In this document: one piece after another, positions 45,927 to 55,816 of the stretch
Numbering within the stretch: position 1 is the first letter of the stretch
How the letters are laid out: each line of letters begins with the position of its first letter
Source: Collinsella sp. zg1085
Lineage (GTDB): Bacteria; Actinomycetota; Coriobacteriia; Coriobacteriales; Coriobacteriaceae
Length of the DNA stretch: 64,000 bases
Assembly (NCBI RefSeq): GCF_018889955.1
Contig: NZ_CP076545.1
Location: 1,116,001 to 1,180,000, forward strand
Reading direction: 5' to 3'
The notes under the pieces: model-generated
Databases searched by the model: none
Told to the model about the DNA's origin: nothing
Seen by the model: the letters and a program-made list of their open reading frames with translations, nothing else
Translations under genes and position numbers: made by a program

Positions 45927-46952
45927 TTAGGCAACAAACTTCTCAAAGTACTTAATGGTACGAACCATCTGAGAGGTGTAGGAGTTCTCGTTGTCATACC
46001 AAGAAGTGACCTGAACCAGGCTCTGACCATTACCAAGGTCTTGAACCATGGTCTGAGTAGCGTCAAAGATTGAACCGTGCGTATCGCCAATGATGTCGCG
46101 AGAAACAATCTCGTCCTCAACATAGCCAAAGGTCTCGGAGATGGTGTCAGCATATGCCTTCATAGCTGCGTTGACCTCCTCAACCGTAACCTTCTTGTCA
46201 ACAACGGCATAAAGATTGGTGAGCGATCCGGTTGGGGTAGGAACGCGCTGAGCAGCACCAATGAGCTTGCCGTTAAGCTCAGGAAGCACCAGACCAATAG
46301 CCTTTGCAGCACCAGTGGAGTTAGGAACAATGTTCTCAGAAGCAGCACGGCTACGACGCTTATCGCCCTTGCGCTGCGGACCGTCGAGGGTCATCTGGTC
46401 GCCTGTGAAAGCATGAATGGTGGTCATGATGCCTGAAACAATGGGGGCAAAGTCGTTAAGACCCTTTGCCATAGGAGCCAGGCAGTTGGTGGTGCAGGAA
46501 GCTGCGGAGATGATGTTATCCTCAGCGGTGAGCTCCTCATGGTTTACGTTGTAAACAATGGTTGGAAGGTCCTTGCCAGCTGGGGCAGAAATAACAACCT
46601 TCTTAGCACCAGCGTTAAGATGAGCCTGTGCCTTCTCCTTAGAGGTGTAAAAACCAGTGCACTCAAGTACAACGTCTACATCCAGCTCACCCCAAGGCAG
46701 ATTATTTGCATCAGCCTCGGCATAAATCTTGATGGTCTTGCCGTCAACAACGATTGCGTCATCGGTGGCGCTTACCTCGTGATCACGGGAATAATTACCC
46801 TGTGTAGAGTCATACTTCAAGAGATATGCGAGCATATCGGGAGAGGTGAGGTCGTTGATAGCAACAATCTCGGAACCCTCATGGCCAAACATCTGGCGGA
46901 ATGCCAAGCGACCAATGCGACCAAAACCGTTAATCGCAACCTTTACTGCCAT
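45927..46952 (-). CDS. gapA: Glyceraldehyde-3-phosphate dehydrogenase
   Basis: 341 residues from the ATG at 46952 (AAAGGAG at 6 nt). NAD site [12 protein letters not shown], catalytic Cys in SAASCTTNC, and a WYDNENSY end. First gene of the gap-pgk-tpi operon. Confidence 0.95.
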   Translation of the reverse strand: MAVKVAINGFGRIGRLAFRQMFGHEGSEIVAINDLTSPDMLAYLLKYDSTQGNYSRDHEVSATDDAIVVDGKTIKIYAEADANNLPWGELDVDVVLECTGFYTSKEKAQAHLNAGAKKVVISAPAGKDLPTIVYNVNHEELTAEDNIISAASCTTNCLAPMAKGLNDFAPIVSGIMTTIHAFTGDQMTLDGPQRKGDKRRSRAASENIVPNSTGAAKAIGLVLPELNGKLIGAAQRVPTPTGSLTNLYAVVDKKVTVEEVNAAMKAYADTISETFGYVEDEIVSRDIIGDTHGSIFDATQTMVQDLGNGQSLVQVTSWYDNENSYTSQMVRTIKYFEKFVA

Positions 46953-47065
46953 GTGCGTCTCCTTTCGCAAGGCCCCGGCAACCTCTTTTATTGCCGCTCA
47001 GGCCCACAAACTAACCACTCACCAAATATACCTTCTTTTTGAAAAGCTAATCATGACATTGATAG

Positions 47066-47079
47066 GTTTTCGCGAAAAC
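47066..47079. promoter_or_regulatory. Perfect palindrome upstream of gapA
   Basis: GTTTTCGCGAAAAC is a 14-bp palindrome about 115 bp before the gapA start. It may be a regulator site; no regulator is nearby. Confidence 0.4.
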
Positions 47080-47230
47080 ACGACGTTGAAGCGTATTTAT
47101 TTTTTCAATAAACTATGGTTGAAACGCTTCATTATCTCTCGTTTAAGAGTCGTTTTGTATAAAAATTACTTCAGAAGAGCGTATATGCATAAAATATGGT
47201 ATGTTTAGAGTCAAAAATGAATACTTTAAC

Positions 47231-48178
47231 TCAATTACTCGTATGTGCTGCAAGATGAGCTTCTAATAGGCGCGACAAACGCAGCACCCGATGATAGAGC
47301 GCTGATTTTGACAATGGAGGCGTGGCATATGCACCCAAATCGCGCAGCGACAAATCTGGGTGAGCTACCCGCAGCTGACAAAACTCCTCAAGTGCCTCGG
47401 GTAAAGTATCACGCAAACCAGCAGCTTCAAGCTGCGCAATAAGGTCAAGTTGTTGCTGTGCAGCTCCTGCCGAGCGCCCCTGATTTGCCATTTCCGCATT
47501 GACGCGGCGATTTACGTCGTTTTTAACCAGCTTAACCGCGCGAGCGTCTTCAATTTCTGCAACCGAGCGCTCAGCCCCCACAATCTCAAGCAGCTCTTTA
47601 ATACCAGCTGCGCTTTTAATATAGACCGCATAGCTTGATCGGCGCGGATTCACGCGAGCAGCTATGCCTATCTTTGATATAAGACCCGCCAGCGCTTGAG
47701 CCAACTCAGCGCCATTGATAGCAATCTCAAGATGAAAATCACCGCGCGGATCAGCAACAAAACCACCAGCAATCAAAGCACCCCGAATGTAGGCCTTTGC
47801 GCAACACGGGCGTGCCACAATATGATGTGGTATTCCACCCACCAAAGCTCCTTGGCGGTCAAGAATACCCAGCAATACCAGCGCCTTTTTTAGGTCGGGC
47901 TGGTCGGGCAGCGTAATGAGGTAATTTCGGACCTTATGGAGCACCGACCGGCGCACCGTAAACTCCGTCTTGAGTTTTAAGATTTGATGCGTAAGACCAA
48001 TCATCGTGCGTGCCACCGCACCAGTTTCTGTAGCAATTGCAAGACGATAATGCTCAGGACCTGTAATTGAGAGGGTGCCGCAGACGCGCGTAAGCGCTGC
48101 AAGCGTTGCCAGGTTGCAGTACTCACATGTTGGAGCGCAGCGTGCAAGCTCGTCTCTCACCTCTGCGCTAAACGACAT
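47231..48178 (-). CDS. whiA: WhiA homologue
   Basis: 315 residues from the ATG at 48178 (AGGAGG upstream). LAGLIDADG-like N-terminal domain (FSAEVRDELARCAP; GGFVADPRGDFHLEI) and a C-terminal helix-turn-helix (SLRDLGAYATPPLSKSALYHR). DNA-binding regulator of division or sporulation genes in actinobacteria. It overlaps the end of yvcK by 22 bp. Confidence 0.92.
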   Translation of the reverse strand: MSFSAEVRDELARCAPTCEYCNLATLAALTRVCGTLSITGPEHYRLAIATETGAVARTMIGLTHQILKLKTEFTVRRSVLHKVRNYLITLPDQPDLKKALVLLGILDRQGALVGGIPHHIVARPCCAKAYIRGALIAGGFVADPRGDFHLEIAINGAELAQALAGLISKIGIAARVNPRRSSYAVYIKSAAGIKELLEIVGAERSVAEIEDARAVKLVKNDVNRRVNAEMANQGRSAGAAQQQLDLIAQLEAAGLRDTLPEALEEFCQLRVAHPDLSLRDLGAYATPPLSKSALYHRVLRLSRLLEAHLAAHTSN

Positions 48179-49239
48179 GAGCCGCAAACCTCCTTTAGTG
48201 TTGAGGCAAGCTTTATAACATTATGACTTGTTTCTGAGATAGGGTCGCTAAAATCGGAAACAATGACCTGTGATACGCGCTCACGCAAAGCTCGCTCATC
48301 AGCAGCACCTAGTACTACTGGTGAATATAGATGCGATTTCTGCACCGTTTGAGACAAGTGTGCGGGTCTTGGCGCGTGAAAGACCGCCGTATCAATTACA
48401 CCAACCATACCGTGGGCTTCAAGCGCGTCGATGTAGTCAATGGCAGACATGCCCTCAGTCTCACCCGGAACGTCTGCTATCGAACCAATAAAGATGCGTT
48501 TCGCCTGACTTTGACGCAGGCTTTGAGCAAGTTCTGGAACCAATACATTAGGCATAAGTGACGTAAAAAGCGAGCCTGGTCCCATGATGATGACATCTGC
48601 CGCTGCAAGTGCCTCGCGCGCGCCAGCATAAATCTTTGGGCTTTCTGGGTCGAGCCAAACACGACGCAGACGAGATGAGCCATACGAAAGGAGCGCCTGA
48701 CCACGCACAAGCTCTCCTCTTGCAGTCTCCCCCACCAGCTGAATATCTTCAAGCGTTGAGGGATGTACATGACCTACGCAGCCAAGCATCTCCTCACAAA
48801 TTGCAAGGGCCTCCGGAACACTTGCACCCTCAAGGTTTAGAGCAGCTAAGAACAGATTACCCACCGTGTGATGTTCAAGGTATGAAAAGCGATGCTCAAA
48901 GCTTTGAGCAAGAACACCCTGGGGGTCATATGATAGAGCTACGAGGCATTTTCTAAGGTCACCGGGAGGAAGAATATGTTCATGAGCACGCAGACTCCCA
49001 CTTGAACGACCATCGTCTGCCATTGCTACAATCGCGTCAATGTGCACTGGTATATGCATAGCACGAAGAGCTGCAATGAGTGTTGGTTGGCCAGTCCCGC
49101 CGCCCAAAGACACCACCCGAAGCGGCCGTTGAGTCAGAGGCGGCTGGTGGTGTTGTGGCTGCAGCTGGTGGTGTGGCTGCAACGGCTGTTGTGGTTGTAT
49201 CTGCTGCAACAGATGTGCTTGTTGGTCTGGAGTGTTCAT
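48157..49239 (-). CDS. yvcK: YvcK/GlmR (CofD-like) protein
   Basis: About 360 residues. The core starts with VVSLGGGTGQPTLI and contains MADDGRSSGSLR and a GPGSLFTSLMPN segment, typical of YvcK. It acts in carbon and cell-wall balance and binds UDP-GlcNAc in relatives. The first 40 residues are an odd Gln/His/Pro-rich stretch. No good ribosome site precedes either possible start; translation may be coupled to rapZ, which ends 15 bp upstream of this start. Confidence 0.9.
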   Translation of the reverse strand: MNTPDQQAHLLQQIQPQQPLQPHHQLQPQHHQPPLTQRPLRVVSLGGGTGQPTLIAALRAMHIPVHIDAIVAMADDGRSSGSLRAHEHILPPGDLRKCLVALSYDPQGVLAQSFEHRFSYLEHHTVGNLFLAALNLEGASVPEALAICEEMLGCVGHVHPSTLEDIQLVGETARGELVRGQALLSYGSSRLRRVWLDPESPKIYAGAREALAAADVIIMGPGSLFTSLMPNVLVPELAQSLRQSQAKRIFIGSIADVPGETEGMSAIDYIDALEAHGMVGVIDTAVFHAPRPAHLSQTVQKSHLYSPVVLGAADERALRERVSQVIVSDFSDPISETSHNVIKLASTLKEVCGSCRLAQR

Positions 49240-49254
49240 ACTCACGCGCAAACT

Positions 49255-50181
49255 TTAGTTTGAAGTATTCGCACGTGGTAGGTCGCGGTGCGAAATGCTT
49301 ACGTGGTACTGTTGGCGCTCCAAATAACGAGCGGTAGCCTCGGCAATTGCAACTGAGCGGTGCTGCCCGCCTGTACAGCCAATTGCAATAGATAGCTGCG
49401 GTTTTCCTTCGGTGATATAGCCAGGCATTACCGAGTCGAGAAGCTGAAACCAAGCGTTTAAGAAGCCTTTAGTTACCTCATGTTCTAGCACAAAGCTTGA
49501 TACGGCTTGGTCAAGACCTGTGAGAGTGCGCATAGCTGGGTCATAAAAGGGGTTAGGCAAAAACCGAACATCAATCATTAGGTCTGCCTCGACCGGCATG
49601 CCGTGCTTAAAGCCAAATGAGAAAACATGTACGTCCATAAGCTGCTGATCTGAAAGCTCAGAAAAGGCCGCACGCAGGCGTGTACGCAGGGCTGTTGTAC
49701 GCAGGCGTGTGGTGTCAATAACCATATCGGCGCGGTCTTTAACGCTCGCAAGCTGTACTCGTTCGCGCTGAATGGCATCAGCAGTTGTTTCACCATGAGC
49801 AGCAAGTGGATGCCGACGACGATTCTCGCTATAGCGACGGATAAGCACCTCGTCTGAGGTTTCGAGAAAAACAATCTTGCAAGAAATCTCATGCTCTTCA
49901 AGAGCCTGAATAACATCAAGCAGCTCATCGAAAAGACCTTGGCTGCGCAGGTCGCAGGTCACAGCAAGATGGCGACCAATGCCCGCATTAATGCCAATAA
50001 TATCGGCAAGGGTATGGATTAAACGCGGAGGCAGGTTGTCGATACAAAAATAGCCCATGTCCTCAAAGACATGCATAGCTTGCGTACGACCAGAGCCAGA
50101 CATGCCAGTGATAATCACAATATCAGGCACTCGGTCAGCGCGCTCAGCTCGCGTAATTGACTCAGGCGACATTTCAGACAT
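49255..50181 (-). CDS. rapZ: RapZ nucleotide-binding protein
   Basis: 308 residues from the ATG at 50181 (AAAGGAGG). The P-loop reads GMSGSGRTQ: Arg replaces the usual Lys, as I recall from actinobacterial members. YFCIDNLPP and a terminal GCTGGQHRSVAIAE are family marks. Regulates amino-sugar metabolism in E. coli. First gene of rapZ-yvcK-whiA. Confidence 0.93.
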   Translation of the reverse strand: MSEMSPESITRAERADRVPDIVIITGMSGSGRTQAMHVFEDMGYFCIDNLPPRLIHTLADIIGINAGIGRHLAVTCDLRSQGLFDELLDVIQALEEHEISCKIVFLETSDEVLIRRYSENRRRHPLAAHGETTADAIQRERVQLASVKDRADMVIDTTRLRTTALRTRLRAAFSELSDQQLMDVHVFSFGFKHGMPVEADLMIDVRFLPNPFYDPAMRTLTGLDQAVSSFVLEHEVTKGFLNAWFQLLDSVMPGYITEGKPQLSIAIGCTGGQHRSVAIAEATARYLERQQYHVSISHRDLPRANTSN

Positions 50182-50332
50182 GAGACCTCCTTTTCCTGTT
50201 AAGGTATGCCCAGTATACAACAGGGTATACGCGTTTGCCTGTTTTCCGGAGGCGTGGTGTGGTGTAAGCTATGGTTGCTGCACTGGTTTCGTTTTTCACT
50301 CAGTTGTGGCTAGGATTTTTGCGTCGTCAGTT

Positions 50333-50398
50333 GGGTGGCATAGTCTTTTCACGGGAACTGCGCTTCGCGAAAGTTCCCTTAGAAAAGCTATGCCACCC
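50333..50398. repeat. Hairpin H3, inverted copy
   Basis: Nearly exact reverse complement of 1032-1097: GGGTGGCATAG stem, inner GGGAACT / AGTTCCC with a CGCTTCGCGA loop region. It opens a gene-free stretch (50182-52036). Confidence 0.85.
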
Positions 50399-50479
50399 TT
50401 ATGTTGTAGCTCAGTTATTCCTAGTTCACGGGTCAGTTTGCTCCCACTTCGCAGACAGCTTTTCACTGCATCTCAACGA

Positions 50480-50539
50480 GACGAATGATTGCATTCTACG
50501 AATGTGCTTCGCAAAATTCTCCGAACACAATCATTCGTC
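50480..50539. repeat. Hairpin H2, inverted relative
   Basis: GACGAATGATTG (50480-50491) pairs with CAATCATTCGTC (50528-50539). The inner left part, CATTCTACGAATGTGCTTCGC, is like that of H1, so the element appears chimeric. Confidence 0.8.
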
Positions 50540-50748
50540 CCTTTCTCACAGTAAATGTCAATCACACATACAGCGGTCAGTTTGCCCTCTACACCCTGCC
50601 ATATGGCAAGCAGCGCGTATAGGATGAAAGGGATTGGGTTGTAACTCTTACGTAACTAAAGAGAAATCCCACTTCAAGGGCGTTTCTACTCGAAAGTCTG
50701 CCTAGAAACGTAAGCTCAGCATAATTGCTCGTTGCTCAACTTAAATAA

Positions 50749-50814
50749 GACCAAGGTATTGCATTTTACGAATGTGCTTCGCAGAATTCTCCGAACGCAA
50801 TACCTTGGTCTTTC
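50749..50814. repeat. Hairpin H1, inverted relative
   Basis: A perfect 16-bp stem AAGACCAAGGTATTGC / GCAATACCTTGGTCTT encloses GAATGTGCTTCGCAGAATTC, the reverse of the H1 core. Confidence 0.85.
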
Positions 50815-50943
50815 ACCTATTTACCGTGCTTTCCAAAATCTCAAATCAAGAAAAGAGTAGTTCACAAGCACTTTTCCTGAAAAAGCAGCTCGGTTCTCTC
50901 TTGCGTGGGCAGATTTCAAAACACTGCCAACTTGAATGAGCAG

Positions 50944-51108
50944 TTTTGACAGAAACGGGCAATCTGGCAGTAAAAACTGACAAAAATGGGCAATCTGGCA
51001 ATAAACCCCCTGTAGCAGGAAAACTGCACTTTATCTACCAGCAGGTTTATAAAACAATGAATAACCCACGGGGGTTCTACACTGCCACATTGCCCGTTTC
51101 TGTCAAAA
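50944..51108. repeat. Inverted-end repeat element, copy E (diverged)
   Basis: 165 bp bounded by 28-bp inverted ends with one mismatch (50944-50971 and 51081-51108; TTTTGACAGAAACGGGCAAT). A second, 31-bp shifted copy of the left end follows at 50979. The centre has CTACCAGCAG and AACCCACGGGGGTT, corresponding to CTACCTGCAG and AACCCGCTGGGTT in copies A and B. An open frame across it is probably fortuitous. Confidence 0.85.
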
Positions 51109-51340
51109 AAGGTTGGCTGGCACTTGCTTCAAATAGTGAAATCAAGGCAGAATGCAAAACTGCACTACTGAGTATGTGTAGAGCGACCTTCAGCATACAT
51201 CGCAGCTGCCGCTTCAACAAGGATGATGAAGTCGATGTTCTCGCACTACCCGCAGTCTATGCATTGGCAAAAACAAACAAATTTGGCATTCAAGCATTGC
51301 TTATGACCTGTACGAATTATCCACTCAAGCTACCTCTCTT

Positions 51341-51600
51341 ACCTGCATCTCGGCAAAAATGATGCATCTGACTCATAAACAACCCGTCTGACCTGCCCTT
51401 TGGCAAAAATGACGAAAATGTACTCTGTATAACCCAGCGGGTTAATATTTGATTTACAGAAGCACAGGTAGATACGTTGAAAGTAAAACTACAGATGTCG
51501 CTTTACGCCAAATTAGTCAAAAATGACAGAATTTTGCGTCAAATTCGTCATTTTTGCCAAAGCACAGGTCAGAGGCATTGTTTGTACGCCAAATTGTGCA
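51341..51600. repeat. Inverted-end repeat element, copy C, with 50-bp iterations
   Basis: Core 51391-51573, in opposite orientation to copy A: TTTGGCAAAAATGACG, AACCCAGCGGGTT, and a right end TCATTTTTGCCAAAGCACAGG. The left edge repeats with exactly 50-bp spacing (ACCTG..GGCAAAAATGA at 51341 and 51391) and the right edge too (TTCGTC at 51544, TTGTGC at 51594). Confidence 0.8.
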
Positions 51601-51617
51601 ATTTTTCCACTTAAAAG

Positions 51618-51730
51618 GAAACGAGCCTAGCGCGTGGCACAGACTCGTTTCTCGTACACCGTTGATCGCACAGAGGGGAGGGATGCGATTCAAACTCAAC
51701 GTTGAGGAATTATGTCGCCGTTTCCTCAAC
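51618..51730. repeat. Two short hairpins
   Basis: GAAACGAG / CTCGTTTC (51618-51651) and GTTGAGGAA / TTCCTCAAC (51701-51730). They lie 300 bp beyond the ABC-F gene end. From 51731 to 52036 I see only AT-rich sequence. Confidence 0.5.
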
Positions 51731-52036
51731 CGCTGTTAAGTTAACTATATGCAACTCAATATAAACTGTCCAGAGCTTAAGCATATTTCACAGAGCATAC
51801 ACAAGTTAGTATTCCGTAACTTTTCCTATTCTGAGAGCGTCAAAACAGTTATCTATACCCTACCAAGCACTGTTATACCCTATATACGCTGGTACATTAC
51901 CTAGCTTCAAGCTCATTGTACACAGACTAACGCACGAACCCAAAAGCAGAGCCCGCTTGCGAACAAGTAAACATATGCAAAAAATTACGCTTAATATCCG
52001 TTTTTATCCGTTAATACCTACCCATATATACTCGAT

Positions 52037-53860
52037 TTAGCCCTCAAGACGCTCCTCAAGTTCAAGCCACTCAGTTTCCATCTCATCAAGCTCAAGCTGA
52101 GCCGCATTGATTTCTTCTTGCGCCTGCGTCAACGCCTGATAATCAGTCTGGTCAAGCTCCAACAGAGCCTGAGTGAGCATATCCAGCTGCTCGTGCCTGC
52201 TCGTAATACGCCGCTCAAGCGACGATGCTTGGCGCCGAAGCTGCTGGCGCTCAGCATTGCTTAGTGCTATTGCCGCCGATTCGCCCTCATTAACCTGCGA
52301 ACTCTGCGCCGCCATGCATGCTTGCTCGAACACGGCTGTTCTGTTTGCGCGCTCAAGCTCAGCTGCCAAACGCAAATACTCATCCACACCGCCCGGAACA
52401 TGACGAAGCGTCCCTTCTAGCAGCGCAAACTGATGATCGGTCACCCGTTCCATTAAAAAGCGGTCATGGGTTACCAAAATAAGCGTACCCGGCCAACCAT
52501 CAAGCAAATCCTCAACAAGACCAAGCATGTCCGTATCAAGGTCGTTACCAGGCTCGTCAAGAATCAAAACATTTGGCTCAGCAAGAATCGTTAACAAAAG
52601 CGCAAGACGCCGACGCTGTCCGCCCGAAAGGTCACAGATTCTATTCATAAGTTGTGCTGCACTAAACCCTAAACGCTCGCATAACTTCTCGGGGCTCGTC
52701 TCTTTACCATCAATCACATAGACACGTCTGCCTTTCGCAAGGACCTCGCGAATCGTCTGCGTCTCATAGGGTTCAAGCTCATATAATTGCTGGCTGAGCA
52801 TGCCAAAGTGCACCGTACTACCAATGCGAACCTGACCTGATTGAGGAGTTAGCTGCTTGCAAATTGCCTCGATTAAGGTGGTTTTGCCAGCACCATTTGC
52901 ACCGAGCAAACCAAAACGGTCACCCGCACCAATACGCCATGTCACACCTTTGAGAATCGGCTCTTGATGTGGATACTGAACCACCACATCAAACAAATCA
53001 ATAACACGTTTTCCAAGGCGAGCAACAGCCAAGCGCTTGAGTTCCAGCTCATCGCGCAAAGGCGGTACATCGGCAATTAAAGCCCGCGCTGCGTCAACGC
53101 GAAACTTAGGCTTCGTACTTCGTGCTTGTGCACCACGGGAAAGCCATGCAAGCTCTTTACGTGCCATATTGCGGCGGCGCTCTTCACTTACGTGTGCTTG
53201 GCGATCGCGCTCAACACGTTGGAGAATATATGCCGAATATCCTCCTTCAAACGGATCAACCACGCCATCATGAACCTCCCACATGGAGGTGCATACCTCA
53301 TCTAGGAACCAGCGATCGTGCGTAACCAGCACCAGCCCACCACTTCCCCGCTGCCAGCGATGCTTGAGATGCTGTGCCAGCCAATGAATAGTTCGCATAT
53401 CAAGGTGATTGGTTGGCTCATCGAGCATAAGAACATCCCATGAGCCAATCAAAAGGCGAGCTAAATCGACACGTCGACGCTGTCCTCCTGAAAGTGATGA
53501 GATTGTTGCATGCAAATCCAGATTGCCTAAAAGCCCGTCCAAAATATCGCGTACCCGCGCATCTGATGCCCACTCGTAAGCAGGAAGATTTCCCACCACA
53601 GCTTCTTGCACACTAAGCTCAGGCTCAAACTGATCGCGCTGCGACAACAAACCAACCCGTGTATCCCGCTTATAGGTAACACGCCCCTCATCAGGCTCAA
53701 TAGCAAGCGCAAGCACAGATAATAGACTTGATTTTCCCTCACCATTGGCACCAACAACACCAATTCTGTCGCCCTCATGAACGCTGAGCGTTACCTGCTG
53801 AAGAACCTGTTTTGTTGGAAACTCTAAACTTACCTGATCACAGCCAAGCAATACACCCAT
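52037..53860 (-). CDS. ABC-F family ATPase (Uup-like)
   Basis: 607 residues from the ATG at 53860 (AGAGG at 6 nt). Two ABC domains: GANGEGKSS / SGGQRRRVDLARLL / LMLDEPTNHLD, then GANGAGKTT / LSGGQRRRLALLL / LILDEPGNDLD. A linker of about 80 residues separates them, and a C-terminal coiled coil (about 530-607) marks the Uup type. No membrane domain; these proteins act on ribosomes or DNA. The second Walker B loop has GND instead of TNH. Confidence 0.88.
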   Translation of the reverse strand: MGVLLGCDQVSLEFPTKQVLQQVTLSVHEGDRIGVVGANGEGKSSLLSVLALAIEPDEGRVTYKRDTRVGLLSQRDQFEPELSVQEAVVGNLPAYEWASDARVRDILDGLLGNLDLHATISSLSGGQRRRVDLARLLIGSWDVLMLDEPTNHLDMRTIHWLAQHLKHRWQRGSGGLVLVTHDRWFLDEVCTSMWEVHDGVVDPFEGGYSAYILQRVERDRQAHVSEERRRNMARKELAWLSRGAQARSTKPKFRVDAARALIADVPPLRDELELKRLAVARLGKRVIDLFDVVVQYPHQEPILKGVTWRIGAGDRFGLLGANGAGKTTLIEAICKQLTPQSGQVRIGSTVHFGMLSQQLYELEPYETQTIREVLAKGRRVYVIDGKETSPEKLCERLGFSAAQLMNRICDLSGGQRRRLALLLTILAEPNVLILDEPGNDLDTDMLGLVEDLLDGWPGTLILVTHDRFLMERVTDHQFALLEGTLRHVPGGVDEYLRLAAELERANRTAVFEQACMAAQSSQVNEGESAAIALSNAERQQLRRQASSLERRITSRHEQLDMLTQALLELDQTDYQALTQAQEEINAAQLELDEMETEWLELEERLEG

Positions 53861-53999
53861 AACGTACCTCTCATGCGCTGGCAACATAAACTTTGCTACC
53901 TGCGTCAATTATGTCAGCTACCACCTGCATGGTAGTTTCATGTAGCTCATTACCGCTTGTAAGCAGGCGACGCAAGGAGCTATCCCCCGCTAAAACGTC

Positions 54000-54350
54000 T
54001 TACTGCTCAATGCCTGCTGGCCATTGTCCGCGGCTCAAATCAACCCGACCATCATCAGTAAACGGAACACCCTCGTCTTCAAGCAGCTGCCGCTGAGCTT
54101 CTTGTCCACCAAAGGCAAAGCCATCAGCCAGACGGCCATCAGCAAAAACCACACGATGGCAGGGAATCTCGTCCGGACGTGGATTTACATGCAGAGCAAA
54201 GCCCACAAAACGCGCTTTTCGTGGCTCACCTATCAAACGCGCAACCTGCCCATAACTAGCAACCATACCTGGCGGAATCTGCTCGACTATCTCATACACA
54301 CGCTCGAAAAAGCCCGTGCGTTGAGACTCTTGAGAGTTACCACTCCTCAT
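54000..54350 (-). CDS. MGMT-family alkyltransferase-like protein
   Basis: 116 residues from the ATG at 54350 (GAGGA at 5 nt). It contains VASYGQVARLIG, FVGFALHVNP and IPCHRVV, so the alkyl-accepting Cys is present although the protein has the short size of alkyltransferase-like proteins without the N-terminal domain. Probably handles O6-alkylguanine damage. Its start overlaps the end of the dipeptidase gene. Confidence 0.85.
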   Translation of the reverse strand: MRSGNSQESQRTGFFERVYEIVEQIPPGMVASYGQVARLIGEPRKARFVGFALHVNPRPDEIPCHRVVFADGRLADGFAFGGQEAQRQLLEDEGVPFTDDGRVDLSRGQWPAGIEQ

Positions 54351-55788
54351 GGGAATCCTCAAAATCAAGAGCGTCTAGGCGCAATAATGCCAAAATGTAA
54401 ATCTTTAACGCTTGGCGAAGTAAGGCCTCAGATGCACATTCGTTAGGGCCATGCATGGGACCGCCAAAGCTGGGAAGCTCAAGGTTATTTTCTTCTGGAC
54501 CAAAGGATACTGCCTGTGCAAAGTTGCGCGCATACGTGCCGCCACCCATACTAAAGGGCTGAGCTGGCTTGCCGGTTACCTCACTATACGTTGCGAGCAA
54601 TTCCTGAACCGCAGGACTCTCAGCAGAAACTGAAAACGGTGGCTTAACCAGATTAACTTGAAGTGTGGCACCCTCTGATGCAGCTAGAACGCTCAGGCGC
54701 TTTGTCAGCTCAGCCTCAGTGGTACTGTCGGGGAAACGAATATCAATACTTTGCTCAAAGCTCCCGTCGGCGCGCACTTCAATGGTGCCGGCATTTAAGG
54801 TAAGTGGACCAAAGGCATCATTTGAGCTTGCAATGCCTGCCTCTTGTCCATAGGCATCAGCCAACAGCGCATGTAATACGCGCATAAACGCACGCTCACC
54901 CGCACTAAAGAACTGAGGGTTGTGCGCATCTAGCTCTTCAAAATATCCCAAAACCACGCCGATGGCATTGAGCGTTCCTTCTGGAAGCGAGGCGTGACCG
55001 CCAATACCATGAGCAACAACGCGTGTTGTGCCCGAACCCGCATCAATCAGCTCAATTCTATCGGCATACGCTACCGGTTGAGGCAGCTCAGTGAGCGGCG
55101 CACGAAGCAGAGCCTCTGAGCGTCCCGGAATCGCATTAGAAGCCTCAGCACCGCTCCATGAACAGATGCGCGAAGCCGTTTGAGCTGGCGATATAATCGA
55201 GGCAAAGTAGCCGCCTTTTTCGGCATTGCCTACAGGAAACTCAGCATCAGGTGTAAACAAAAACGCTGGCTCGGGATAGCGCTCAAGATAGTGATGAACA
55301 TCGGTCATACCCACTTCTTCATCACTACCCAACAAGGCTCGAAAGCTATGACGCGGGCGAATTCCACGTGACAGCATGTATGCGCCTGCATATAGCGAAA
55401 GTACCGCCGGCCCCTTATCGTCAATAACACCTCGACCTACAAGCCAGCCATCGCGGCGTTGCATACAAAACGGATCACCCGTCCAACCAGGACCTGCTGG
55501 CACAACATCAACATGAGCAATCGTTGCAATCTGCTGCTCAGATGTACCAGCAATGTCAGCCATGCCAACATAACCTTCATCATCAGAGACGGTATAGCCC
55601 AAGCGTTTGGCAATACCCAAGGCTTCATCAAGAGCTGCACGGGCAGGAGCGCCAAACGGTGCTCCTGGCTCAGCTGCGTGCGCGTTAGCAACAGAAGGAT
55701 GTGCTACTAGCCGGGCAATGTCAGCAATCACATCTTCCCAAACCTCATCAATATAGGCATCAATATCGCTATGCAGTGCGGTATCCAT
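54337..55788 (-). CDS. M20 dipeptidase (PepV/Sapep type)
   Basis: 483 residues. Zinc-binding HVDVVPAG and DDKGP motifs, GSDEEVG with the general-base Glu, and a large inserted lid domain as in PepV. AAAGGA precedes the ATG. Cytosolic hydrolysis of dipeptides; complements Opp uptake and PepC. Confidence 0.9.
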   Translation of the reverse strand: MDTALHSDIDAYIDEVWEDVIADIARLVAHPSVANAHAAEPGAPFGAPARAALDEALGIAKRLGYTVSDDEGYVGMADIAGTSEQQIATIAHVDVVPAGPGWTGDPFCMQRRDGWLVGRGVIDDKGPAVLSLYAGAYMLSRGIRPRHSFRALLGSDEEVGMTDVHHYLERYPEPAFLFTPDAEFPVGNAEKGGYFASIISPAQTASRICSWSGAEASNAIPGRSEALLRAPLTELPQPVAYADRIELIDAGSGTTRVVAHGIGGHASLPEGTLNAIGVVLGYFEELDAHNPQFFSAGERAFMRVLHALLADAYGQEAGIASSNDAFGPLTLNAGTIEVRADGSFEQSIDIRFPDSTTEAELTKRLSVLAASEGATLQVNLVKPPFSVSAESPAVQELLATYSEVTGKPAQPFSMGGGTYARNFAQAVSFGPEENNLELPSFGGPMHGPNECASEALLRQALKIYILALLRLDALDFEDSHEEW

Positions 55789-55816
55789 ATATATCCTTTC
55801 AAAACGCTGTATGTGT

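Noticed and set aside
50946-51362. Plus-strand open frame of 138 codons
   Set aside because: It starts inside the inverted end of repeat element E and runs through repeat sequence. Composition follows the repeat, and there is no ribosome site.
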